Assembly: GCA_963924555.1 (NCBI GenBank)
Contig: OZ004592.1
Coordinates: 5,270,001-5,334,000 of the forward strand
Length of the DNA: 64,000 nucleotides
Origin: Crambe crambe
Taxonomy: Eukaryota > Porifera > Demospongiae > Poecilosclerida > Crambeidae
Reading direction: 5' to 3'
Shown here: piece by piece, positions 20,910 through 38,127 of the stretch
Numbering within the stretch: the first letter of the stretch is position 1
Layout: each line of letters starts with the position of its first letter
Notes under the pieces: model-generated
Seen by the model: the letters and a program-made list of their open reading frames with translations, nothing else
Databases searched by the model: none
Told to the model about the DNA's origin: nothing
Made by a program: the position numbers and the translations under genes

Positions 20910-23900
20910 TTATGACATAATATGGTGATGTCTGATCAATGGATGTTGAGTTCTGTTCTCTCCATATGACATTATTTCATCATCATCAGCGTTGGCATAC
21001 CCTGTCAGTATCTGGTAATCCTTCCTCTTGAATGCAAGACGCAAATTCCTGATGGACTTCCTGACACTCAGTGGCACCAAATGGGATAGGAATCTTCTCT
21101 TCCGAAATTGTGTTAAAATATGGTATAGCAAAGTCCCCAGCAAAATGATAGCAGTTATACTGATGGATATGCAACTGGTAGTGACAGCGGCAGAAGCATG
21201 TGGATCATTGAAGGAAATTGCTAAAATGGAGAGCACGCAACAGTTTATGATGTAAGAGGATGAAATATAATTGAGGTAGCTCCTTTGATACACTCCTCCC
21301 AGTGACAGAGCAGTGGCTAAGACGATAACACAGATGATACTTATGCTTGTGAGAATAACTCGGCTGTTGTAACCTGCAATCAGAAAGATGTAGAATGTGG
21401 ACCTGACTAATAAAAGGAACCCGTTCCAGAATCTGCAGTGGGGTTTGATGATGTGGGGACAAGTGTAAGCATCGATGAGAGGTTTGAGTTTGTTGACCCA
21501 CTTCAAGAGTCTCCAGTGAGAGTACCTCTGCAGAGGTTGGATGCAGAGGAGAGTAAGAGTGAAAGCCAAGGATAAAATGGCGAATATGGAGCCAACAATA
21601 AAGAGGCCAATGTGTTTCTTGCTAAAGTATGGAACATTGCCGTCATAGAGCATCACGATCTTCTTCGACTCAGGAAGTTGGAGGAATGTAAAAGCAAGTG
21701 AATACAGAATACCAAGGATAAGTGATGAATATGAGAAAAGAAGAATAGTTGCTAAAACTTGTACAGAATTATACCCGATACATTTGGCAAATCGTGCGAA
21801 TTTTCGACACAGTAAGACTATAACGATTGTAATCATCCACAGGTAGATGACAAGAAGAAACTGCAACCAAGTACGACCAACCATGTCCATTCCATGAAAA
21901 AAGCAATTTCTGTATCCATAGTTGAGATTAATGATGTTAATGATCAGACTAAGCATTTGTTTGTAAGATGAATCAACAGCTGTACTAGGCAGGAAGGTTG
22001 ACTTGAAAACAAAGACAGTGTTAGCATAGAAGAGGAGCTCACTCAACATTCCTTGGGTGACAGTGAAGTTGATGAGGAGTAGCATGAATACAAACACTAT
22101 GCCGCTTATGATGAATCCCAGTGACCATCCTATAGTCTTTTTCATGGGGTAATCCCTGCAATCAATGCAAACAAATGAACTCATTGAGAGACTGTAGTTT
22201 GGTTTACACTGGCCACAAAGTATCCCAGATCGATCGTTATTGCACTGGTCATCTTGAAAGAAAATCTTGTGAGTTACTTTTATATGAACATTTCTTGCAC
22301 GACAATAATCTAGTGGACAGTGTGGTTGTACAAAAAACTGTGATCTATGGTAGCCTAACCACTTGGGAGTTGGTCGTAGAATCACACCTGTGTCGTTTTC
22401 AATAAAACATTTGAATCCCTCCCTGGCAATATTTTCTGGACATATATAAGGCTCACTACGATTTCCTGTTGAGTTAAATCCAATTGGTGTGTCGTTTATA
22501 TGGACAATCATCTTAGTCATCTTTGAATTGAGCAAATAATTAGCATGTTGATTTTTCACTTGTACTTTGACCCATACTTTGTTTTTATTAGTGTACACTG
22601 TGACTGGCACATTGGTGCAATTTTTCCCTAAAGGTTTCAGAGTATCAGCTTGTACACTTCCTTGATCTGATTCAGTAACACTTAAATCCACTACTCCTGG
22701 AACAGTTCCATTATACTGTCCCACAGTCACTAGAGACACATTAAACTTTTGTCCCGAGTATGTAAAAAAAGTCTGATTATCAATACTGCAGTCTGGGAGC
22801 ATGCTCTTATTACAGAAACAAACATTCAAGGGATCAGATGAAATATATGAAGTGTCATTTTGAGGATGAGTGAACTCGAATAGATCAAAAACAATGTCTT
22901 TATGAACATTCGGGATGTGGCAGTTGTCTGCTGTGCCCCCAAAGATCTGACTTCCAGCATATACAGCTGTGTTGTTAGTTAAATATATTTTAGTTCCATC
23001 CAAGATCTCAGTCACATTCTCGTTGGGTTCTATTATTAGTTGGTAAAAGCACAAAGGTTCTGATTGGGCACATCTTCCTTCAGCAAAGATTCCTCCACCA
23101 GAAACATCGGCATGGTTGTTGGAGATGGTGAGTGTTGTATTGGGGTTAATGATCATGAAAGAAGCTTCACAGAGGACAATTCCTCCTCCTTCATAGCCTG
23201 TGTTGTTATGAATGAGGATATTCCCATTGAAGTATAGATATGATCGGAAAGCTGCCATGGCTGTTACTTCATTATGAATAAAAGTACAATCTTTAATCAT
23301 CAATCGTCCAACTTGATATGAAGAATATAACACTGCACTCCCAGAACTGTAGGATCCATCACTCAATGGAGTATTAGTGTTATACTCGAATACACAATTG
23401 GAAAGAAGAATCGAATAGTATGTTACCCCTGTTAAAAAAACTGGATTTAAAAATAAATTGGTGACGGTTATACCAATCCCAGCATCCTTGTGAGTTTTCA
23501 CACTGTTATTAGCGAACTGGCATTTACTTAATATGAAATTATTTACAGTATTGCAGTGTGTGTAGTTCCTGGTAGAAAGACCTTGAATCAACTCAAGATA
23601 GATTGCTCCTCCATCTCTATGAGCAATATTGTTAGTGAAGCTGGAATTTTCCACAATCAGTTGATTGGTGCAGTCTCTTGTGTTGAGGAAGTATATCACA
23701 TACATTCCAGCACCCATCAGTGCTTCTCCTCCATCAAACCTGCTGTCGTGAATCTTCACAGTGTTATTCCTTGAAGTGTTATGATAGATCACAGCTAAAT
23801 TCCCTCCTGTGATATTACGAGGTTCATAATTCTCATCAGTGTATTTTGCAATATTACCTACCATAGTAGCATTGTTGATAGTTACATCAATATTAGGATA

Positions 23901-24587
23901 TTTCAAGTATATTACCAGTCCTGTGGCAAAATAACGGTGAATTGATAGTCCATGAAGAAACTGTGAGTTGTTGATTTCTACATGAGCATGCTGTATGTCA
24001 TAGCCATAGCAATTGAGGTATGTGAGTGCAGTATTTCCTCCGTTATACTTCTGGACCGGGTCTTTGGCTTGATTAGATTCAAAAATACAATCATCAATGG
24101 TTACATGACCATATAAACATCTTGAAAAAAGTCCAAATCCTTTAGAATCTTGTATGTTGACTCTGGACATGCTAAAATCGATAATATCATTCAAGTACAA
24201 GCCAACTCTTAATGGTATATCATCTTCTATTATGCCAGTCTTAATCATGCTACAATTCTTGATGGTCAGTCCACTGATCATGAGGTTAGTCACATTCTTG
24301 AGTGTCAGTCCAGTATCAGCACTGCACTCAATCACCACTTCCTTGCTTTCATTAGAACTCTTCAGACATATATCAGCAACATCACTAAAAGTCATGTTTC
24401 CCTCCAATAAGTGCTTACCAGTCAAGAAGCTGAATATTGTGTTGTTGGAGCTGAAATACAAGTCAGGATCTGCGGTGTAGTTAGACAGAGTAGGGCAAGC
24501 AGCATGTGGTACAGCCTCAGGGCACACATGGTACACCTTGCCTGCACAAACCACGCACCAAGTTAAAAGTAGCACCTCAGAGAGCAT
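20910..24587 (-). CDS. beta-helix multi-TM surface protein F (intact, 1225 aa)
   Basis: A single-exon frame from the ATG at 24587, with signal peptide MLSEVLLLTWCVVCAGK. The beta-helix part is close to genes B and D. From the Cys knot on (GILCGQCKPNYS...CIDC) it diverges: the TM region has its own sequence (SLGFIISGIVFVFMLLLINF and so on), and the tail is longer and His-rich (ends HHHIMS). It still keeps the DAYTCPH loop and YQIL as YxxPhi. The pattern of a conserved ectodomain joined to a diverged TM/tail, opposite to what separates A from B, suggests modular exchange. A decayed copy of its 3' end lies at 7161-7390. Predicted membrane glycoprotein; function unknown. Confidence 0.9.
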   Translation of the reverse strand: MLSEVLLLTWCVVCAGKVYHVCPEAVPHAACPTLSNYTADPDLYFSSNNTIFSFLTGKHLLEGNMTFSDVADICLKSSNESKEVVIECSADTGLTLKNVTNLMISGLTIKNCSMIKTGIIEDDIPLRVGLYLNDIIDFSMSRVNIQDSKGFGLFSRCLYGHVTIDDCIFESNQAKDPVQKYNGGNTALTYLNCYGYDIQHAHVEINNSQFLHGLSIHRYFATGLVIYLKYPNIDVTINNATMVGNIAKYTDENYEPRNITGGNLAVIYHNTSRNNTVKIHDSRFDGGEALMGAGMYVIYFLNTRDCTNQLIVENSSFTNNIAHRDGGAIYLELIQGLSTRNYTHCNTVNNFILSKCQFANNSVKTHKDAGIGITVTNLFLNPVFLTGVTYYSILLSNCVFEYNTNTPLSDGSYSSGSAVLYSSYQVGRLMIKDCTFIHNEVTAMAAFRSYLYFNGNILIHNNTGYEGGGIVLCEASFMIINPNTTLTISNNHADVSGGGIFAEGRCAQSEPLCFYQLIIEPNENVTEILDGTKIYLTNNTAVYAGSQIFGGTADNCHIPNVHKDIVFDLFEFTHPQNDTSYISSDPLNVCFCNKSMLPDCSIDNQTFFTYSGQKFNVSLVTVGQYNGTVPGVVDLSVTESDQGSVQADTLKPLGKNCTNVPVTVYTNKNKVWVKVQVKNQHANYLLNSKMTKMIVHINDTPIGFNSTGNRSEPYICPENIAREGFKCFIENDTGVILRPTPKWLGYHRSQFFVQPHCPLDYCRARNVHIKVTHKIFFQDDQCNNDRSGILCGQCKPNYSLSMSSFVCIDCRDYPMKKTIGWSLGFIISGIVFVFMLLLINFTVTQGMLSELLFYANTVFVFKSTFLPSTAVDSSYKQMLSLIINIINLNYGYRNCFFHGMDMVGRTWLQFLLVIYLWMITIVIVLLCRKFARFAKCIGYNSVQVLATILLFSYSSLILGILYSLAFTFLQLPESKKIVMLYDGNVPYFSKKHIGLFIVGSIFAILSLAFTLTLLCIQPLQRYSHWRLLKWVNKLKPLIDAYTCPHIIKPHCRFWNGFLLLVRSTFYIFLIAGYNSRVILTSISIICVIVLATALSLGGVYQRSYLNYISSSYIINCCVLSILAISFNDPHASAAVTTSCISISITAIILLGTLLYHILTQFRKRRFLSHLVPLSVRKSIRNLRLAFKRKDYQILTGYANADDDEIMSYGENRTQHPLIRHHHIMS

Positions 24588-24691
24588 TATGAAGTTACTG
24601 TCTCCTGGTAGCTAGCTAACTGCATAGGCCTAGCTAGCTAAGACCTGAGACCTTTATATTAGATAACAAGAACTTCCCAATATTTTCTTTG

Positions 24692-24955
24692 CCTAGGTGG
24701 TGGAACAGGTCAGGCCAGTCAGGCCCAGGCCTGACCAATATTTTGGGAAATAGGTTAATTATTATATTCAGTGGCTATCAATCATATATTCAGTGGCTAC
24801 TGTATCAATCAATAAAATTAGGTTAATTATTATATTCAGTGGCTATCAATCGATAACAAATGAAAGTTCTAGCTAACTGTAGAGTTTCAGTGGTCTGGGG
24901 GATTATATCAATTTTCAGGCCTGATCAATCGAATCTTGCTTCCAGCACCTCTGCT
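24692..24955 (+). repeat. about 260-bp interspersed repeat, copy 1
   Basis: Begins 'ctaggtggtggaacaggtc' and ends 'ttccagcacctctgctg'. The ends are imperfect inverted repeats (AGGTGGTGGAA and AGGTGCTGGAA). It includes repeated 'ttcagtggctatcaatc' units. A closely similar copy lies inverted at 27684-27942. Probably a MITE; no convincing TSD. Confidence 0.75.
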
Positions 24956-25175
24956 GTGTATATGAAGTGGGATAATGCCTTGACAGATAAAGGTGCAATG
25001 GTATGTTAGTTAAAACTTTGAGTCATCTATAAAGTTTATAATAAACCAGTACCATTCTACAATAAACTTTGCCAATTACTAGTATAGAAATAGCTATAGA
25101 TGATTTTAATTTATCATCCAATAATGGCAAGAAAATTTTTCATGTGATACCAGCCAGCTAATAAGAGTTTCTTAT

Positions 25176-26222
25176 CTATTTAAGAGAATTTGAATCTGAT
25201 TCATGGCTATAATAATATGAGTGATGACAAAACAGATTAGTGATACTGTGGCGAACGAGATACTGGATGAAAAAAATAAAGTGAATGGAGCCAACGAGAA
25301 GAACGGCACAGCCAATGGCCAAACCTACAGCTGCTTTAGGGTTGGAGCCATAGTCCAAAAATGGGTAGATGAACTGGTTGCCATCCGGATCTGTCCCATC
25401 CACTGCGTAGTAGATTGCAGTGAATAACACGTAGACACAGCCGAAAGCGATTGAGTAGAGTGCATGATAGAAGCGCACAGGTATTCCTGATACCCACAAG
25501 TCGACCACAGCGAAAATCCCATTGATCATATGCAAGTTGAGGCTATCCAGACTGTACAGGTTCTGCTTTGAGTTAGGGTCGTTAAAGAAGCTCCAATAGA
25601 GAATAGTTATAGCCATGGCATACTCTCCCCCAACAACAAAAAGAGCCCACTGCAACTTGAAAGGTAGTGGTAATGAAGATGTTTCCGCTATAATCTTCTT
25701 GCTGCAGCATCCAGGCCTTGTATTTTCGGTTGTGCTACCTTTTTCCAGTCCTTGATATATATGGCTACTTTTCTTACTATTAAACGTTGAAGACTGACAC
25801 ATAGCAAACGTAGTGACAATAACTGATAAGATTAGATAGCTGTTCCATACAACAAAACCCCAATGGGTGAGGAAAATGAAATACTTAAACTTGATGGAGG
25901 TTGCAGCATGGAAAATCGTTACAACCAGCCAGACTAGGAAATAGAGCATAATGAACCACCGGTACACCAGGTATAATAGTTGATATCTCCATTGTTGTGG
26001 TAGCCACTAGAGTATACAGATTGAGAATGAATATACAGACATTTTATGCATAGTATTCTTAGCTAGAATTGACATGAAGTCTAGCTAGAATTTATATTTA
26101 GCTTTAGCTGAACTCACAGGAGAACTGGTGAAGGCTCTCTTGTTCACGTGACAAAAACACAGCTTTGAGTAGTGGAATTCGGATCTCACTGTCTCGCACA
26201 GCTCGGAGAGTAACTTCCACAT
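25176..26222 (-). CDS. rolling-stone-like multi-TM protein 1 (311 aa, diverged copy)
   Basis: Two exons: 26118-26222 (35 aa, MWKLLSEL... to FTSSP) and 25176-26006 (276 aa plus stop). They are joined in phase 0 by a 111-bp intron with GTGAG donor and CTAG acceptor. Exon 1 carries the family block EFHYSKL. Exon 2 starts WLPQQW and has YRW, then FLTHWGF, then INGIFAVVDLWVSGIPVRF and IYPFLDYGS, which match the rolling stone family (Drosophila Rost, myoblast fusion). About six or seven TM helices are visible, so it is presumably a membrane protein. It lacks the KKPSGCCGFGD block of the five other copies. Its start lies 194 bp from the MFSD10-like stop. Confidence 0.88.
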
Positions 26223-26415
26223 TCTGCTGTTAGCTAGCTACTATTATTACGGACTTAGTCCTTACTTGATCAGCTAGCAGAAAACGCAATTTGACCAAGC
26301 CACACCCACGACCACAGAGGTTTTAAAAAAATAGTAAAAATTCATAATGTCAATGTACATGTAGCCTGTCCCATTGATAAAAATGACAATTCTAGCTCAT
26401 TTTGATTATTAATCT

Positions 26416-33955
<7,540 letters not shown>

Positions 33956-34177
33956 TTCTTCGTCAGCTTAGCCTAGACGTCAAGCAGGAAGTACACACGT
34001 ACGTACGTAAAGGGTCGTCAGGGTTGTCATGACGATCGACCCTTACCAGGTAAAAGCATTATGCATATTGGGACCAGGGACCCCCAGCCCTTGCGTGGTT
34101 TTTGCAGGAGACTGGCTGGTTGGGTAACACCGATCAAGCCCATGTGATAGATTGTATCGTATAAGAAGCGAATACCC

Positions 34178-34189
34178 CGCGCATGCGCC
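34178..34189. promoter_or_regulatory. NRF1-like palindrome upstream of MFSD10-like gene
   Basis: CGCGCATGCGCC, 223 bp before the ATG at 33955, resembles the animal NRF1 consensus (YGCGCAYGCGCR). The surrounding spacer (33956-34463) also has AAGGGTCGTCA at about 34011 and again at about 34226, and no gene. Confidence 0.45.
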
Positions 34190-34463
34190 TAGACATTGTG
34201 GCCCCTCCCCCATGCGCAGTGTATAAAGGGTCGTCAATGATATGGGCGCCGGCCGATGATGATAGGTGTAGGACAAAATTTTAATGTAAAATCAATATGA
34301 GAGTTCACAATAATAATGCATTTGGTAGTTTAAGGGTTAATTAATGTAATCAAAAAGTTAAATGTGTGTAATGTACAATTACATTGTGAGATGAGTCATG
34401 GAGAAGAAGTAGTAGTTAAAATATTTTTTTCTAGCTTCTGTTTGTGATTGATGTTCTCATTAA

Positions 34464-36015
34464 TTAAACTTGTGTTTCGGGATCTTTTTCTATCTGATTC
34501 TTCAGTTTGTCTGATTTATCATCCTGCTTCTTTCCAATGTGATTATAAATGCAATACATGATCCAGAACTTGGCTTTATACTGAAGGAATGTCATAATGT
34601 GCACCAAGGGGACAACACCAAAAATTAGACCTGCACCTATACCAATAGCTCTTCCGAGATTATTTCCATAATCAAGATATGGGTAAATAGCTCTCCGAGT
34701 AACAGAATAATATATTCCAGTAAAAATGCCGTAAATTGCTACATATATCATTAGATATATGAAGTGGAGGAAATTAACTGGTACACCAGATATCCAAATA
34801 TCAGCAAGTGAGATTAAACCATTGACTAGATGAGTGTTAGCATTGACCCCATCAATTTGTCCTCCACTATAAATTGCAATGAAATAGAAAAGGATTATAA
34901 GAAATGCTAGCTCGTTTCCCATGACGTATGTAAACCAGTGCACTGTCTGATACCAGCTCAAGTTATTATCACCAAATCCACAGCATCCTGAAGGCTTCTT
35001 AACCAAAAATTCTTTATTCATTGCATGTTCGTTGCTCCTTGAAAATTCACTCTCTTCTCGCTTGCAGATGAAGTGCACAGAAAGGAATTTTGTGGTAGAT
35101 GATAAAGCAGCAACAAGGAGGTAGATGTTGAAACTAATGAAGGCCCAATAAGTGAGATATGTGAAAAACAAAGGACTCCCTTCTTGTATTCCTGCCACAA
35201 TTAGCCAGGCGAAGAAGTAGATTGCCAGAACCCACCGGTAAGCAAGGTAGGCTAACTGGAAGGGCCATTTGTATGGAAGCAACTGCATGAAGGGGGAGAG
35301 GGGGGGGGGGGGGGGGAGGGGGGGGGGTTACTTGGGGAACCAAAGATTGTATGTGTCTGCCTTATAAATAAACCTTATAGTGTTAATTAACAATAACTGA
35401 GTATTTTTTTAAAGGTGTTATCATGTAATGAGATGGAAGTCATGGAAGTCATGGAAGTCAGATGCTGCGGGTTCAAACTCAGCTGGTGGGTTGCGGGGTC
35501 ACTTGGGTTGCCAGTTTTTCTTCAATCCTCCTTCACCATCTCATTACATGATAACACCTTTAAAACATGCTTAGATGAGAGATAACCATCGTTTGTGAAC
35601 AACTGAGTAGCTTGCTAGAAGCACTAGCAGTGTCATATTATTGTCTGTAGATGACGACTTCCATTTATGAACCTTATAAATGCATGTACTGTATCCTGGA
35701 TGGTACATGCCTTTCTAATTTTTCTAGCTGTTCTCACATGCAAGTAGAAGTGTAGTAGCTAGCTAAGGAAAAATTGGCATTATGATTGCATTTAAAAAAC
35801 TGATGAGATGAGATTATGCAATAATCTAGGTGTTGTCACTGCCCATAGCTAGCTGATACTCTGGCATTAATCTAAGCTTCGATTAGCTAGCTATAACTCA
35901 CTGGAGTATAAGCAAATGCTTTCCAGTTGTGGTGAAAAAATGAAAGCTTGGAGTAGTGGAACTCCAGAAAGAAAGACTTACAGCACTGTTTCCCACAGCT
36001 TGTAGACTCTGCCAT
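34464..36015 (-). CDS. rolling-stone-like multi-TM protein 2 (310 aa)
   Basis: Exon 1 is 35902-36015 (38 aa, MAESTSCGKQCCKSFFLEFH..., ending AYTP). Exon 2 is 34464-35282 (272 aa plus stop), starting LLPYKWPFQ. The intron is phase 0, 619 bp, and a poly-C stretch stands just before its acceptor. Family blocks: YRWVLAIYFFAWL, FLTYWAF-like, KKPSGCCGFGDNN, VHWFTYV, NTHLVNGLISLADIWISGVP, IYPYLDYG. The tail is Lys/Asp-rich and probably cytoplasmic. The central block is practically identical to copy 3, a sign of recent duplication or conversion. Membrane protein of the rolling stone family; cellular role in this animal unknown. Confidence 0.92.
35291..35327. repeat. G-run (poly-C in the transcript)
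   Basis: Runs of G interrupted by single A, directly before the exon 2 acceptor of rolling-stone-like gene 2 on the minus strand, where it serves as the pyrimidine tract. Could form a G-quadruplex on the plus strand. Confidence 0.85.
35407..35565. mobile_element. 159-bp foldback MITE with 30-bp perfect TIR
   Basis: The arm TTTTAAAGGTGTTATCATGT... (35407-35436) is the exact reverse complement of 35536-35565. The loop has three 'atggaagtc' units and GGTTCAAACTC, which resembles a tRNA B box, so a tRNA-derived origin of the loop is possible. Located in the intron of rolling-stone-like gene 2. Confidence 0.85.
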
Positions 36016-36122
36016 TGGCATCATCAATTATTGGCGAGCGGGCGAAGCGAGCGAAGCCCCACACAAATTATTGGTCAAAATGGAAATTCGCGATATTTAT
36101 ATGTAACGTACGTCACTCAAAA

Positions 36123-36142
36123 TGCGCATGCGCATGCGCATG
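36123..36142. promoter_or_regulatory. triple TGCGCA repeat upstream of rolling-stone-like gene 2
   Basis: Three overlapping TGCGCATGCGC-type palindromes, 108 bp before the ATG at 36015. NRF1-like; see the same core before other genes here. Confidence 0.45.
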
Positions 36143-36220
36143 AAATAGCTACTAAGCAACGTCATAATAAGCAATCATTTTCGTTAAGCTTGAAGTTGAA
36201 ACACTATTGTAGCGAGTATT

Positions 36221-36536
36221 ATGGAACCCAGAGAACCAGAAAACAAGCGAAGGAGGGCCCCAGAACACCCTCTAGAAACTGACCAGCAAAGAAGAGCGAG
36301 ACCTCATGAAAGAAATGAAAGAGACAGAGCTAGAAGGAGAACAGAGTCAAAGGAACAGAGAAAAACAAGACTAGCAAAGAAATGCGACAGATAGAGCCAG
36401 GAGGAGGGAATGTACAGAGTCAGCAGAAGATAATGCTGCAAGAGCAGAGCAAATGAGAGCCAGAAGGAGAGCAGAGTCAGCAGAACACAGAGCTGCCAGA
36501 TTAGAGCATATGAGGGCTCATTATTTGAGAGACTAG
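36221..36536 (+). pseudogene. decayed Arg/Glu-rich N-terminal fragment, Helitron/PIF1-helicase type
   Basis: From an ATG at 36221 the sequence reads MEPREPENKRRRAPEHP..., then RDRARRRTESKEQRKTRLAK. After a frame break near 36389 it continues with ARRRECTESAEDNAARAEQ and ARRRAESAEHRAARLEHMRA up to a stop at 36534. Such repeated R-R-x-E-S/T-A-E-x-R-x-A-R-L blocks are typical of the N-terminal part of Helitron-encoded helicase genes in invertebrates (from memory of that family). No helicase domain follows. Confidence 0.5.
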
Positions 36537-37120
36537 CTACTGAGTCTGAACAGGAGTGGTAGCCTGGGTTCAGAGAAGACACTCTAATGTTAACTGGGAA
36601 TGCACCAAGTCAGTTAACAACCTGAATAGCTAGATATCGAAAGTCACTGTTGGGGCTATATAATCATAAGTGAGGGAGGAGCACATTGAAATGACCACTG
36701 GCTGCTTGCTCGCCCAACTAATGCTATACGAGCATCTCTAGTTATGTTAATTGCAGCGAGCGAGCTGACTCTCAGGTCATGACTCATTGAAATTGTACAT
36801 ATTATAGCTATCTAGGTCTACACTCCAAAATGCCCCAGGCGTACGTACGGTACGTACGTGTCCCCATAGATATAAGAGGTTCTATGGTGTCCCGAATTAG
36901 TAGCGCTGTTTTTTTTTTTTTTACATATCAATTAATTTTATCACAAAGGCTAGACTAGCTAGCAACAGTAATAAATATTGGATGAAAAGACAGTTAGATG
37001 CTACCACCCACCCAGGGAGAGTGAGTTGGAAGGCGGTTAAGCCAAAGGGTGGCATTACCCCTCCAGAGGGCCACAGATAGTCTCTGGAAAAGATGACTTA
37101 ACCGCATCTTTTCCAGCATT

Positions 37121-37195
37121 TTCCATTTAACATCTTTTCCAGCATTTTCCATTTAACATCTTTTCCAGCATTATGTACGCTGAGCGTACATAATG
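37121..37195. repeat. 27-bp tandem repeat and 27-bp palindrome
   Basis: 'cattttccatttaacatctt' units repeat in tandem at about 37118-37170. They are followed by a perfect palindrome (37169-37181 and 37183-37195, arm CATTATGTACGCT, one-base loop). The rest of 36537-37692 shows no gene. Confidence 0.7.
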
Positions 37196-37692
37196 CGCAT
37201 GCTCCAATTGTAATTGAGCTAGATTGTTTTCTACAGCCTTTTGTCATAGAGGCGCTAGGCTTATCAAAGTCAATTGTAGGCGCTTGGCTTATATTTACAG
37301 CTTTTTATGTATGGAGCTTCATGGTTGGAATCACCACTTACATGACTCTTGTCTCTGACAGCAAAATCAAGCACTGGAGCCTATCAGCTACTTTTATTGC
37401 TCACTTACTCACTGTCAAATGCTGCACATTGCTAATAGCAAATGAAAATCTTCTAAAGAGTTGAAGAATACTTGCTTGCTCGCTCGCTGTCAACTGAATG
37501 TTGAACATTGCCCTAGTAATTATTGTGAGGAAGTAATGAGTAAGCTTATGCAGTATCTGGAGTTGCTGTTACAGGCCCATGCACTTTTATGTAACCTACA
37601 CTGCAGTCCAGATAATAGCTACTTCCGGAATCCTATCGATTGTATTGCCTGGAAGGTGTGGGTATTCATTTCCTTTTATGTATGGAGACCTT

Positions 37693-38127
37693 TAGGGAGG
37701 TGCACATTCCTCCAATTTTTAAACCTATTATGCTCTGCTCTAATTCCAAGCTTGCTACCTAATATTATGCTAACAACTGTTATCTATTCTGCTCACTCTT
37801 GAGCTACCGATTATATATTTGCTAGTATTCTTATCATTCTATTGTAATGAAACAGAAGCTTCAACATAGTCTTCCAGAGAATTCTCTTGCTGACATGAAA
37901 ATGAATCGGATAATAGTGAAATAGTGAAAAGTTGGGGAGTGAAATACTAGTACTACCGAGATAGTACCAGTGGAGTTTGTAGAAGCATAAAAAATGAAGT
38001 GGCCATGTGCTTGATCACATGATGTAGTTGTGTCTAATATTATGCCAAGCATAATGAGCTTGCCTATTAAGCTAGCTAGCATCCTATTATGCCAAAAGAA
38101 AATGCCAGCAGAATGTGCACCTCCCTA
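37693..38127. mobile_element. hAT-like MITE (435 bp)
   Basis: Ends TAGGGAGGTGCACATTC and GAATGTGCACCTCCCTA are inverted. The flanks GAGACCTT and GCGACCTT (7 of 8 match) look like an aged 8-bp TSD. The interior has the same 'attatgc' strings as the element at 27416-28155, so the two are probably related. No coding capacity. Confidence 0.75.

Noticed and set aside
35471-35482. tRNA gene from the GGTTCAAACTC box
   Set aside because: No A box, no cloverleaf and no acceptor stem; it lies inside a foldback MITE.
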